A stretch of 6,143 bases of DNA from Legionellaceae bacterium (GCA_030696465.1 JAUYSE010000115.1:1-6143); one strand, 5' to 3'; counted from the stretch's first letter, positions 1 through 5,905 are shown. The notes: generated by a model not told the origin, from the letters alone. A program made the numbers and translations.

Positions 1-64
1 CTAGTCGTTTATCGCCAAAGTTTGCTTCTTTGGTCTCGTTGATAATCCATTCACAATTGTCCAT
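1..64 (-). CDS. IS4-family (IS50/Tn5-like) transposase, N-terminal fragment cut by window edge
   Basis: Partial gene that starts at ATG 64-62 on the minus strand and runs off the left edge after 21 codons. The peptide contains CEWIINET near its start and ends in FGDKRL. Tn5-like IS4-family transposases typically begin with a short DNA-binding segment in which a Trp-containing stretch is followed by a G-D-K-R-L motif, so the fit is good despite the short length. An in-frame stop at 92-94 makes this the first ATG of the frame, and GGA lies about 8 bases upstream. A Tn5-like terminal repeat sits 42 bases further upstream (106-124), where the end of such an element should be. The full protein would cut and join the element's ends. 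Whether the rest is intact cannot be seen. Identification is by eye from few residues. Confidence 0.72.
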   Translation of the reverse strand, partial: MDNCEWIINETKEANFGDKRL

Positions 65-105
65 ATAAATTCCATGCAAAAAACATGAATTTTACATGGA
101 TTTAT

Positions 106-124
106 ACTTATGTATAAGAGTATG
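106..124 (-). mobile_element. Terminal inverted repeat of an IS50/Tn5-like insertion sequence
   Basis: Read on the minus strand the site is CATACTCTTATACATAAGT. The Tn5/IS50 outside end is CTGACTCTTATACACAAGT. They agree at 16 of 19 positions, including an unbroken 11-base core (ACTCTTATACA). The site lies just outside the transposase fragment with the expected polarity, so the element boundary is probably at 124/125. Tn5-type elements duplicate 9 bp of target, so ACCGTGAGG (125-133) is the predicted duplication. The other end lies outside the window, so this cannot be confirmed here. Confidence 0.68.
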
Positions 125-132
125 ACCGTGAG

Positions 133-178
133 GGAGCGGAGCAGTTTAATGCTTCACAAAGCTCCGCTTCTCGGATAG
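133..178. repeat. Hairpin-forming repeat downstream of the aldolase gene
   Basis: AGCGGAGC (135-142) pairs perfectly with GCTCCGCT (161-168) around an 18-base loop, and outer pairs including G-T wobbles extend the stem to about 133-170. CTCGGATA follows on the plus strand. It lies just beyond the aldolase stop, so it may end that transcript or protect its 3' end. There is no T-run after the stem in the direction of the gene, so I do not call a classical intrinsic terminator. Several short blocks recur in the same order in the palindrome at 3010-3060. Confidence 0.5.
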
Positions 179-192
179 ATTGTGCTAATTTT

Positions 193-1230
193 TTAGGCAG
201 TAGACTTCGCAGATTTTTGTTCTTGCGAAGGGTCGTATTCTCCCAAACACGCTTGACTCACCAGTTGGCATCGATGCAATAAAGCGGCTTGCGCGGCTTC
301 TTTATTTTCAGCATGTCCTTGCCAAGTGCTGAGGCACTCTTCTTGTAAGGCACGGCCATAAGAGAAGCTGAGGATCCAAGGATGTGGCTCAAAGCTATTC
401 ATGGTATTTAAATGTAGGGTTGCCTCTTGAGGGGTTTGCCCGCCAGATAAAAAGAAAATACCAGGAACTGCAGCAGGAACATGTTGACGAAACACGCCAA
501 TGCTCATGAAAGCAATGTCATCGGTGCTGGTATCGATAGGGTGGTTTTTTCCGGCAGTTATCATATTTGGTTTTAATAAGATATTTTCAAGATCGACTTG
601 ATGCACATAGAGTGCTTTGAATACTTCATGGAGTACCATTTCGGTCGCGGCAGCACAGGCTTCAATACTATGGTCACCATCCATCAGTACTTCAGGCTCA
701 ACGATAGGGACAATTCCTAAGGACTGACAAATTGCGGCATAGCGGGCAAGTACTTCGGCATTGGCAATCATGGCTTGTGCACTTGGGGTAGTTTCACTGA
801 TGGTATAGACGTTACGCCATTTTGCAAATTTTGCACCAAGCTTTTTATAATGCGTGAGGCGCTCAGTGAGGGCATCTAAACCTTGGGTAATGAGTTCATT
901 ATCGGTATTGACTAAAGGAATCGTACCTTTATCCACTTTTATTCCGGGAAGTACACCCTGATCAGCAAAAATCTGTGGAATAGAGAGTCCTTGTTTATTG
1001 GATTGTTCCAGTGTTTCTTCAAATAAAATAACACCATGAACAGATTTTTCTAGGTTTGGTGTTTCTGCAAGTAGGAGGCGATAATCACGACGATGAATTT
1101 CGGTGTTTTCGATTCCAATAGATTGGAATCGCTTACCAATGGTGTTAGTGCTCTCGTCCGCAGCTAAAATACCATGGCCGGGTTGTGTTAAATATTCAAT
1201 AGTGTTCGAAAGTTCAGTATAGTTACTCAT
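193..1230 (-). CDS. fba: Class I fructose-bisphosphate aldolase (metazoan type)
   Basis: Cytoplasmic glycolytic and gluconeogenic enzyme that reversibly cleaves fructose 1,6-bisphosphate into dihydroxyacetone phosphate and glyceraldehyde 3-phosphate through a Schiff base, without metal. At 345 residues it is close to the usual 340-365. Visible signatures are GILAADES (20-27), KFAKWRNVY (134-142, with active-site Lys and Arg), IVPIVEPEVL (173-182), the Schiff-base Lys220 in ENILLKPNM (215-223), the phosphate-binding LSGGQTPQEAT (261-271) and FSYGRALQ (289-296). The family signature usually has Glu-Gly before the lysine; here it is Glu-Asn. The catalytic C-terminal Tyr of animal aldolases is not at the end, which reads KSTA. 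The start at 1230 has AAGGA 7 bases upstream, and this site overlaps the stop codon of the reductase gene, so the two genes are probably co-transcribed and coupled. Confidence 0.95.
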   Translation of the reverse strand: MSNYTELSNTIEYLTQPGHGILAADESTNTIGKRFQSIGIENTEIHRRDYRLLLAETPNLEKSVHGVILFEETLEQSNKQGLSIPQIFADQGVLPGIKVDKGTIPLVNTDNELITQGLDALTERLTHYKKLGAKFAKWRNVYTISETTPSAQAMIANAEVLARYAAICQSLGIVPIVEPEVLMDGDHSIEACAAATEMVLHEVFKALYVHQVDLENILLKPNMITAGKNHPIDTSTDDIAFMSIGVFRQHVPAAVPGIFFLSGGQTPQEATLHLNTMNSFEPHPWILSFSYGRALQEECLSTWQGHAENKEAAQAALLHRCQLVSQACLGEYDPSQEQKSAKSTA

Positions 1231-1237
1231 AGTATTT

Positions 1238-1243
1238 TCCTTA
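1238..1243 (-). promoter_or_regulatory. Aldolase ribosome binding site overlapping the reductase stop codon
   Basis: The minus-strand string TAAGGA holds both the TAA stop of the upstream reductase gene (1243-1241) and the AAGGA Shine-Dalgarno of the aldolase, with 7 bases to its ATG at 1230. Ribosomes that finish the reductase would stop on the next gene's binding site, an arrangement typical of translational coupling. Confidence 0.7.
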
Positions 1244-2005
1244 TTTTAAAGCAGTACTTCCAGAAGAGATATATTTCTCACGTATAATGGCTTTGCTCTC
1301 AAAATTTTGTTGATTGAGATACTGAAAACAGTCGTCTATCATACCGGGATTTCCACATAAATACACTCTATCTTGATTCGGATGTAGGGTAAGTTGTGCT
1401 AACAATGATTGTACATATCCTAAGTGAATATGTTGAGCGTATGTGTTTTCGCGTGGTTCTCGGCTGAGGCATAAAGAAAAGCGCGCTTGCTGGGGATGTT
1501 CTTCGCAAAATTGTAGAAACTCATCCACATATAAGCCTTCTTGTTGAAGACGTGTGCCTTGTAAAAAATGGACGCTGAGCTTAGGTTCTTGCATCAAAAA
1601 ACGGTGTAGGAGGGGCAACATGGAGCGATATGGGGTAACGCCTGTGCCTGTGCCTATCAAAATAAAACGTTGAACTGGAGCGAAATCCGTCGGTAATAGG
1701 AGTCGTCCAAAAGGACCCGTCATAGAGAGCGTTGCTCCGGGCTTGAGCGCAAACAATAACTGACTGGCCGGACCATCTGGAACAAAACTGGCAGCAAATT
1801 CAATAGTATTGTTTTCTTGAGGGAAGTTCGCAATACTATAACTGCGTTTTAAGAGTTTTCCTTGATGCTCTAAATGTAAAGTAATAAACTGACCAGGCTG
1901 ATATTGAAAGGTGCTGTCTTTTTCAATACGCCAGGTGAATGTTTTGACCGCATCAGTGAGCATAGCGCTATGCTCTAGAACGGCAGAAAAAGGCAACAGG
2001 GACAT
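1241..2005 (-). CDS. Ferredoxin-NADP(+) reductase-like FAD/NAD(P)H oxidoreductase
   Basis: Single-chain flavoprotein of 254 residues that moves electrons between NAD(P)H and a one-electron carrier or other acceptor in the cytoplasm. The N-terminal FAD domain (about 5-105) has PGQF (37-40) and the FAD-contacting RSYS (54-57), followed by GPFGRLLL (97-104). The C-terminal NAD(P) domain (about 112-254) has GTGTGVTPYRSML (118-130) and YLCGNPGMI (215-223). The C-terminal IREKYISSG (241-249) covers the flavin in this fold. No 2Fe-2S cysteine cluster is present, so it needs a separate partner. Length fits bacterial Fpr (about 250). Flavin reductases and reductase parts of oxygenases share these motifs, so the partner is open and I give no symbol. 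The start at 2005 is backed by GGAG 5 bases upstream. It is the first gene of a pair with the aldolase. Confidence 0.85.
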   Translation of the reverse strand: MSLLPFSAVLEHSAMLTDAVKTFTWRIEKDSTFQYQPGQFITLHLEHQGKLLKRSYSIANFPQENNTIEFAASFVPDGPASQLLFALKPGATLSMTGPFGRLLLPTDFAPVQRFILIGTGTGVTPYRSMLPLLHRFLMQEPKLSVHFLQGTRLQQEGLYVDEFLQFCEEHPQQARFSLCLSREPRENTYAQHIHLGYVQSLLAQLTLHPNQDRVYLCGNPGMIDDCFQYLNQQNFESKAIIREKYISSGSTALK

Positions 2006-2007
2006 AG

Positions 2008-2036
2008 TTGCTCCGTATCATGAAAAGTCATATATT
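2008..2036 (+). promoter_or_regulatory. Candidate sigma-70 promoter for the Dot-family gene
   Basis: TTGCTC (2008-2013) and TATATT (2031-2036, 5 of 6 to the -10 consensus) are 17 bases apart, with the predicted start near 2043 and the ATG at 2073. The -10 box shares almost all its bases with the opposing candidate for the reductase, so the two could compete. Confidence 0.4.
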
Positions 2037-2060
2037 ACGATATTATTCGTTATTCGTCTA
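2031..2060 (-). promoter_or_regulatory. Candidate sigma-70 promoter for reductase-aldolase
   Basis: On the minus strand TAGACG (2060-2055, 4 of 6 to the -35 consensus) and TAATAT (2037-2032, 4 of 6 to the -10) are 17 bases apart, upstream of the reductase start at 2005. Both boxes are imperfect and the area is AT-rich, so a chance match is possible. Confidence 0.35.
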
Positions 2061-2072
2061 AGGAATTACGCC

Positions 2073-2591
2073 ATGACCATGTTCGATTGGGCGCAGGCAC
2101 TGGGAAATCTAGCAAATAGCATGGGCGCAGTACGTACGCTGATATATGTTTTTACCTTTATTTTGGGGTTGTTTTTCGGATATTGGGGTTTGATTTGCCT
2201 TAAAAAGCACGCGGATAGTAAGGGGCAAGAGCCACTGATGGTTCCTCTCGCTTATTTGTTTTTTGCGGGAGTATTTATTTCTCTGCCTTATACCCTCTCA
2301 ATATTGTCAAACACGTTTTATGGAAATAGCAGTATTTTACAATATGGAAGTGTCCCGCCATTTGATACTAAAAAAGCTTTACGGATTATCTTACAAACGA
2401 TGGGAATTATATGGGTGGTTCGAGGATGTGCTTTAATAGCACATGCTAGCGAACCCGGGGTGCAACATGGCCCCAAAGGTTTTGCTTTTTTATTCGGGGG
2501 TATTCTCGCTTTTAATTTTACAGGAACATTGGCGACATTAGACTGGCTGTTCAAAAAAATAGAAACGCTTTTAGGTTTGTCCGCCTCTTAA
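2073..2591 (+). CDS. DotE/IcmC-DotV family inner-membrane protein of the Dot/Icm type IVB secretion system, probably DotV
   Basis: Protein of 172 residues with four hydrophobic segments at about 20-43, 56-80, 104-124 and 136-156, which predicts a small polytopic inner-membrane protein. The second half carries a pattern I associate with IcmC/DotE, DotV and the related conjugative TraQ-type proteins: a glycine-rich helix with WVVRGCALIAHAS (114-126), a G-PKG loop, then FGGILAFNFTGTLATLD (141-157). These proteins belong to the membrane part of the Dot/Icm machine that moves effectors into host cells. DotE normally sits in the icmG-icmC-icmD cluster; here there is no dot/icm neighbour, so DotV is likelier. 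AAGGA (2060-2064) 8 bases before ATG 2073 fixes the start; the frame stays open upstream to 1911, but that part is antisense to the reductase gene. The stop is 6 bases from the convergent DUF3579 gene. Family fairly sure, exact member inferred. Confidence 0.72.
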   Translation: MTMFDWAQALGNLANSMGAVRTLIYVFTFILGLFFGYWGLICLKKHADSKGQEPLMVPLAYLFFAGVFISLPYTLSILSNTFYGNSSILQYGSVPPFDTKKALRIILQTMGIIWVVRGCALIAHASEPGVQHGPKGFAFLFGGILAFNFTGTLATLDWLFKKIETLLGLSAS

Positions 2592-2597
2592 GGTAGG

Positions 2598-2891
2598 CTA
2601 CTCATTATCTTCACCGCAAATTTTCAAGTGATTTTCTTTTGCAAATTTTAAAATAGACTCATACATCTCTGGATTTTGAGTTTTTAAACGCTTATCAAGA
2701 ATGATGCATTTGTAGCCTTCGATATTGGTGCTGGGCTGCAGAAGAGGGGAGTATTGTATACGGCGATTTTGAAAAGTAGCCATACTTCCACTGACGCGCT
2801 CTGCCCAATCCGCTGGCCGAAAGGTTTTACCTTGTTGGGTTACCCCTTCAATAATAATTTTTTCATTGTTTTCAGATTTTTTCTTTGACAT
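2598..2891 (-). CDS. DUF3579 family small protein of unknown function
   Basis: With the start at 2891 the protein has 97 residues. It matches the pattern I recall for DUF3579 proteins of beta- and gammaproteobacteria: IIIEGVTQQGKTFRPADWAE (12-31), then a short RIQYSPLLQPS stretch (44-54) and GYKCIILDKRL (58-68), with a hydrophilic C-terminal helix. There are no membrane segments, signal peptide or obvious catalytic motif, and the function is not known to me. In-frame ATGs exist at 2942 and 2996, but the family domain begins just after 2891 and a candidate extended -10 promoter lies at 2926-2934, inside those longer forms, which favours 2891. No clear Shine-Dalgarno precedes it. It converges on the Dot-family gene with 6 bases between the stops, leaving no room for separate terminators. 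Confidence 0.75.
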   Translation of the reverse strand: MSKKKSENNEKIIIEGVTQQGKTFRPADWAERVSGSMATFQNRRIQYSPLLQPSTNIEGYKCIILDKRLKTQNPEMYESILKFAKENHLKICGEDNE

Positions 2892-2925
2892 ATATTCATG
2901 AAAATGAGCGCTATTGTGATTTTTA

Positions 2926-2934
2926 AGTATAGCA
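2926..2934 (-). promoter_or_regulatory. Candidate extended -10 promoter for the DUF3579 gene
   Basis: The minus strand reads TGCTATACT (2934-2926), an extended -10 element with TATACT matching 5 of 6. No good -35 is seen, as is usual for extended -10 promoters. Transcription would begin near 2919, leaving a leader of about 28 bases before ATG 2891. Confidence 0.4.
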
Positions 2935-3009
2935 AGTTGCATGCAAGATAGCGAGTGAGTTCCTACAAGGTAATGGAAAATGCACATCGCGCCCATATTT
3001 TGCGCGATT

Positions 3010-3060
3010 TATCCGAGCCGCGACCGAGAGAGCGCGGAAAAATTAAAATGCTGCTCGGAT
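3010..3060. repeat. Nested palindromic repeat after cbpM
   Basis: ATCCGAGC (3011-3018) pairs with GCTCGGAT (3053-3060). Inside, CCGCG (3018-3022) pairs with CGCGG (3033-3037), and an A-rich stretch (3038-3052) fills the rest. It begins 2 bases beyond the cbpM stop and could act in 3' end formation of cbpA-cbpM, but no T-run follows the stem in that direction. It resembles the repeat at 133-178. Confidence 0.5.
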
Positions 3061-3062
3061 GC

Positions 3063-3362
3063 TCAACGCTCTAATATTGCCAAACGTTGCTGTAACTCTT
3101 CTAATTGATCCAATAATTCAAGTGCAAGAACCACTCCAGCTAAATTTATTTCTAGATCACGGTGCAAACGACAAGCCGCTTCAATGCGTTGTAATGCTTG
3201 TTGATTGAGCAAATGTTGCTTATTGGAGATGATAGGTGTAAATAACCCATGTTCTTCCATTTCAAGTAATAAGGCTTCAGGGATATGAAGTTGTTGGCAC
3301 ACTTCAACAAAAGTATAGGTGGTATGTTCGTCAATAATAGTAGCTATAAGGGTAGTTTGCAT
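3063..3362 (-). CDS. cbpM: CbpM, MerR-like inhibitor of the CbpA co-chaperone
   Basis: Protein of 99 residues, close to the 101 of E. coli CbpM. The N-terminal two thirds form a MerR-like helix-turn-helix with TFVEVCQQLHIPEALLLEME (17-36), EEHGLFTP (36-43) and an RIEAACRLHRDLEINLAGV stretch (59-77). The C-terminal helix is rich in Leu and Glu (LELLDQLEELQQRL, 82-95). In the known family CbpM binds the J-domain of CbpA, blocking its work with DnaK and its DNA binding, rather than acting mainly as a transcription factor. The gene follows cbpA on the same strand with 2 bases between the cbpA stop and this ATG, so the two are surely co-transcribed and probably coupled. A palindromic repeat follows the stop. 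Confidence 0.9.
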   Translation of the reverse strand: MQTTLIATIIDEHTTYTFVEVCQQLHIPEALLLEMEEHGLFTPIISNKQHLLNQQALQRIEAACRLHRDLEINLAGVVLALELLDQLEELQQRLAILER

Positions 3363-3364
3363 GA

Positions 3365-4288
3365 TTATACTCCCAGGTTCGCGCGTGGGTTAAAAGGCAT
3401 GACTTGCGCCATTTCTTCATATAGTTTTTTTGCGGCTTCAGTATTGGCTTCGGGGATCATAATTTTGAGTATCACTAATTGATCGTCGTTTTTGCTGAGA
3501 CCGCGTCCTTTTAAGCGTAGGGTTTGGCCGCTCTGTGCGCCTTTTGGTATTTTTAAATTGACGGCTCCTGCAAGTGTAGGCACTTTGATAGTGGCACCTA
3601 GTGCTGCCTCCCAGGGAGTTATCGGCAGAGAAAGATAAATGTGATTATCCTTTACTTCGTAGATTGCGTGTTTTTGAAAATGCACATTGAGATAGAGATC
3701 ACCTTTGGGGCCCTGATTGAATCCAGGAGCACCTTGGCCCGCAAGACGAATTTTATGTCCTTGTTTGACGCCAGCAGGGATTTTGACATTCAGCGTTTGT
3801 GTACTGGCTTGAACTTGCCCATTTGAACCGATATTCTGGAGAGGTATTTCAAGTTGTCGAGTAGTACCATGAAAGGCTTCTTCGAGCGTTAAGCTTAGGT
3901 TGGCTTGATAATCTTCACCGGCCATAGAGGGGGCTTGACGGCGACGCGCATGCCCAAATAAAGTTTCAAAAAAATCTTCCCCCATATTGAAGTCGGCTGT
4001 ATTGGGTGGGGGTTGTTGTGCATAATGCCCGTAGGATTGTTGCTGCTGCTGAGCGCTGGCTCCGTGTTCCCAGTTTTCGCCATATTTATCATAGGCTGCG
4101 CGTTTTTCAGGATCTTTTAAAACCTCGTACGCTTGTCCGAGCTCTTTAAATTTTTCTTCACCGTTAGGATCTTTACTGAGATCCGGATGATATTTTCTGG
4201 CAAGACGACGATAGGCCATTTTAATGTCTTTATCAGATGCACTTTTTTGCAGACCCATGATACTGTAGTAATCTTTAGACTGTGCCAT
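3365..4288 (-). CDS. cbpA: CbpA, DnaJ-like (Hsp40) co-chaperone and DNA-binding protein
   Basis: Protein of 307 residues (E. coli CbpA has 306), which stimulates the DnaK ATPase and, in E. coli, also binds curved DNA in the nucleoid. The J-domain (about 4-70) starts with KDYYSIMGL and holds the essential HPD tripeptide at 34-36. A linker rich in Gln, Gly and Pro follows (75-110, with a run of five Gln at 80-84). Two beta-sandwich substrate-binding domains cover about 125-290, with IPAGVKQGHKIRLAGQGAPG (170-189) and IPKGAQSGQTLRLKGRGL (247-264) repeating the same element. The four CXXCXGXG zinc motifs of DnaJ are absent, which separates it from DnaJ. An in-frame ATG at 4318 would add 10 residues, but AGGA at 4298-4295 lies 6 bases before 4288 and the family begins there. 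Confidence 0.93.
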   Translation of the reverse strand: MAQSKDYYSIMGLQKSASDKDIKMAYRRLARKYHPDLSKDPNGEEKFKELGQAYEVLKDPEKRAAYDKYGENWEHGASAQQQQQSYGHYAQQPPPNTADFNMGEDFFETLFGHARRRQAPSMAGEDYQANLSLTLEEAFHGTTRQLEIPLQNIGSNGQVQASTQTLNVKIPAGVKQGHKIRLAGQGAPGFNQGPKGDLYLNVHFQKHAIYEVKDNHIYLSLPITPWEAALGATIKVPTLAGAVNLKIPKGAQSGQTLRLKGRGLSKNDDQLVILKIMIPEANTEAAKKLYEEMAQVMPFNPRANLGV

Positions 4289-4314
4289 ATATAATCCTGT
4301 AGTAAAGGGAGAAT

Positions 4315-4458
4315 TCACACCATGTTATCATAACGCAAATTGAAACGGGTTGTCTCCTCTCCCATATCCAGGGCAAGATCATCAAAATCTTTTAAATAAC
4401 ATTTATCTATGATCAAATACACCTTAGCTAAAATAACAGATGGAGAAATCGTAGCCAT
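4315..4458 (-). CDS. Possible 47-residue peptide or C-terminal remnant of a lost gene
   Basis: I do not recognise this frame. From ATG 4458 it encodes 47 residues; its second half looks protein-like and charged (KDFDDLALDMGEE, then RFNLRYDNMV at the end). No Shine-Dalgarno precedes the ATG; a TTG at 4416 with TAAGG 5 bases upstream would give 33 residues. The first 14 codons from the ATG are antisense to the transposase relic that starts near 4409, so the true coding part may be only about 4315-4410, the tail of a gene cut when the transposon arrived. The stop lies 26 bases before cbpA. It may be noise. Confidence 0.25.
   Translation of the reverse strand: MATISPSVILAKVYLIIDKCYLKDFDDLALDMGEETTRFNLRYDNMV
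4327..4356 (-). promoter_or_regulatory. Candidate sigma-70 promoter for cbpA-cbpM
   Basis: On the minus strand GAGACA (4356-4351, 4 of 6) and TATGAT (4332-4327, 5 of 6) are 18 bases apart, with a predicted start near 4320 and about 32 bases to the cbpA ATG. I looked for a heat-shock (sigma-32) pattern and saw none. Confidence 0.35.
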
Positions 4459-4546
4459 TGATGGTAAATAAGCTCGTCGCTCTTATGATAAGAAAAGTCG
4501 CAAAGCTGCGATTCATATGGTTAGTGCATGGGCCTGTCAAATTAGA
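4409..4546 (+). pseudogene. ISAs1-family transposase relic
   Basis: The plus-strand frame from 4409 reads KITDGEIVAIDGK, a stop (4469-4471), then ARRSYDKKSRKAAIHMVSAW (4472-4531) and a second stop at 4547-4549. ISAs1-type DDE transposases have a conserved GEIVAIDGKT.RRS.D...GKAAIHMVSAWA block, where the Asp of DGK is the first catalytic residue, so the match is clear for so short a piece. About 45 codons remain of a protein of roughly 370, with two nonsense codons, so it is dead. The rest of the transposase and both element ends are missing. The sequence from 4547 to 4669 continues without recognisable homology up to the DUF389 stop and may be further decayed debris. Confidence 0.75.
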
Positions 4547-4669
4547 TAGATCAAAATTGCGAGTTGAGGAAGTGTACGTGCAGTACATGTATCGATGGCG
4601 AGCGAGGTTGCAACAACGCCGAAAACTCAAGTGCGAAGAGTTATACCTTGCACAGATATAATCGCATTC

Positions 4670-5800
4670 TCAATGCAGAGGCTTCAAGGAAGGCTCAACC
4701 TTATCAAGTTCAGATTGAATTTTAATTATCTCCATTTCAAGTCTATTCAGTTCATGCATGGTGCTTTGATAGAACTTATTATGCATAATGTTCGGTTTAA
4801 GTTTGGGGAACTTATTTTGATCATCATCTGCTTGATGAATAACCAGAGATACATTATATAAGCCAGTATTATTTAAATGGCTATTAATTTTTTGTATTTC
4901 ACTTTGATCGATCGGATGTCCAATTAAAAGAATTTCTATTTGCTTTGACTTCGGTAAAAATTGTACATTTGCAATATATGTTTTTGGGAAAGAAAATTCT
5001 TTTTTAACAAACTGGCGTGCGTTATGCATAAAAATTTCATCTTTTACGAGGGTCGTTGTCAAATAGATGCTGGGTAACATGGTGACAAAAGCGATCAGAT
5101 ACAATCTCCGCTTGACTTTGACCGCTAACGAACTTTGTACATATTGTTTATGCGGTAATTTCATAAGCCAAACGACAATTGAAGTCGCGAAAGCGATATA
5201 AACGCAATTAATAGTAAATAAATACAATGCGCCTGCAAATAAATCTTTGTTCCATTGGCTAAGCTCATAACCAGCAGTGCACAGTGGGGGCATTAATGCG
5301 GTTGCAATGGCTACGCCAGGAATAATGGTTGTTTTTTGTTTGCGAGTGACCCCGATAACCCCTACCATTCCGCCGCAAAACGCAATGATAACATCCCAAA
5401 TAGTAGGCATAGTTCGTTCAAGAAGTTGGGATTGATCCGCTGATAATGGGGTTAGCCAAAAGTAAAACGCAGAAACTAATACACTGATTAATGCAGTAAG
5501 ACCAAGATTGAAAAAAGATTTTTTCAATAGTTCAAAGTCAAACACTCCCAATCCGTAACCAACGCCTATTATCGGTCCCATGAGAGGTGAAATAAGCATG
5601 GCGCCTATGATTACAGCAATAGAGTCAGTGTTTAAACCAATGGAGGCAATAAAAATCGCGAAGATTAATGCCCATGCAACGGGGCCTTTAATTGTTGCCC
5701 CTTGTTGAATAGCTTCATCGATTTCAGAATTATCAGCTTTACCCTCAATCAGACTAAATTCATTGGCAAGCAATTTTTTAATACGTTTGATGAATTTCAT
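4670..5800 (-). CDS. DUF389 (TIGR00341-like) polytopic membrane protein
   Basis: Protein of 376 residues with an N-terminal cytoplasmic stretch (1-38, basic at the start), about six or seven membrane segments between 41 and 251, and a soluble C-terminal region (252-376). The DUF389 hallmarks are visible: GLNTDSIAVIIGAMLISPLM (55-74) with GPIIGVGYGLG (75-85), and GVIGVTRKQKTTIIPGVAIA (147-166) followed by TALMPPLCTAGYEL (167-180). The Asp, Ser, Pro and Gly residues inside these helices are typical of the family. The molecular function is not established to my knowledge, so I assign none. The end of the tail (about 344-368) is rich in Leu, Glu and Ile and could form a coiled coil. The gene stands alone, with a promoter-like site upstream at 5877-5905 and transposase debris downstream. 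No strong Shine-Dalgarno precedes ATG 5800, but it is the first Met before the basic N-terminus and membrane domain. Confidence 0.85.
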   Translation of the reverse strand: MKFIKRIKKLLANEFSLIEGKADNSEIDEAIQQGATIKGPVAWALIFAIFIASIGLNTDSIAVIIGAMLISPLMGPIIGVGYGLGVFDFELLKKSFFNLGLTALISVLVSAFYFWLTPLSADQSQLLERTMPTIWDVIIAFCGGMVGVIGVTRKQKTTIIPGVAIATALMPPLCTAGYELSQWNKDLFAGALYLFTINCVYIAFATSIVVWLMKLPHKQYVQSSLAVKVKRRLYLIAFVTMLPSIYLTTTLVKDEIFMHNARQFVKKEFSFPKTYIANVQFLPKSKQIEILLIGHPIDQSEIQKINSHLNNTGLYNVSLVIHQADDDQNKFPKLKPNIMHNKFYQSTMHELNRLEMEIIKIQSELDKVEPSLKPLH

Positions 5801-5852
5801 AATTATTTTCTAATTGAAGGTAATGACATAATTACTATAACACCGTAGCTTT

Positions 5853-5862
5853 GTTACGTAAC
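5853..5862. promoter_or_regulatory. Perfect 10-bp palindrome GTTACGTAAC in the DUF389 leader
   Basis: GTTACGTAAC is self-complementary and lies just downstream of the predicted transcription start, about 52 bases before the DUF389 ATG. This is a place where a dimeric repressor could bind. There is no second copy in the window that I can see, so a role as operator is a guess. Confidence 0.25.
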
Positions 5863-5876
5863 CCCTTTGTCATATA

Positions 5877-5905
5877 TTTTTACGAAAGCCCGGAGCAATT
5901 GTCAA
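5877..5905 (-). promoter_or_regulatory. Sigma-70 promoter for the DUF389 gene
   Basis: The minus strand has a perfect -35 TTGACA (5905-5900), a 17-base spacer and TAAAAA (5882-5877, 4 of 6 to the -10 consensus) in an AT-rich run. Transcription would start near 5870, giving a leader of about 70 bases before ATG 5800. This is the best -35 in the window. Much of its spacer is one copy of the 13-bp motif TTTACGAAAGCCC that recurs at 6053 and 6118. Confidence 0.5.

Noticed and set aside
133..170. Intrinsic terminator for the aldolase transcript
   Set aside because: The stem is good, but the minus-strand transcript has no U-run after it; the T-rich stretch is on the other side. It is kept as a repeat.
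1911..2072. Upstream extension of the Dot-family protein by 54 residues
   Set aside because: Most of it is antisense to the start of the reductase gene, and a clear AAGGA with good spacing points to ATG 2073.
2318..2554. Open frame of 78 codons on the minus strand
   Set aside because: It lies wholly antisense to the Dot-family gene, has no ribosome binding site that I can see and no familiar protein pattern.
2892..2996. Longer N-terminus for the DUF3579 protein from ATG 2996 or 2942
   Set aside because: The added residues do not resemble the family, and a better promoter candidate lies inside this stretch, downstream of both starts.
4289..4430. Heat-shock sigma-32 promoter upstream of cbpA
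   Set aside because: CTTG is present in the region, but no CCCCAT-like -10 lies at a suitable distance; the sigma-70 candidate fits better.
4595..4861. Open frame of 88 codons on the plus strand
   Set aside because: Most of it is antisense to the well supported DUF389 coding region, and the translation resembles no family I know.
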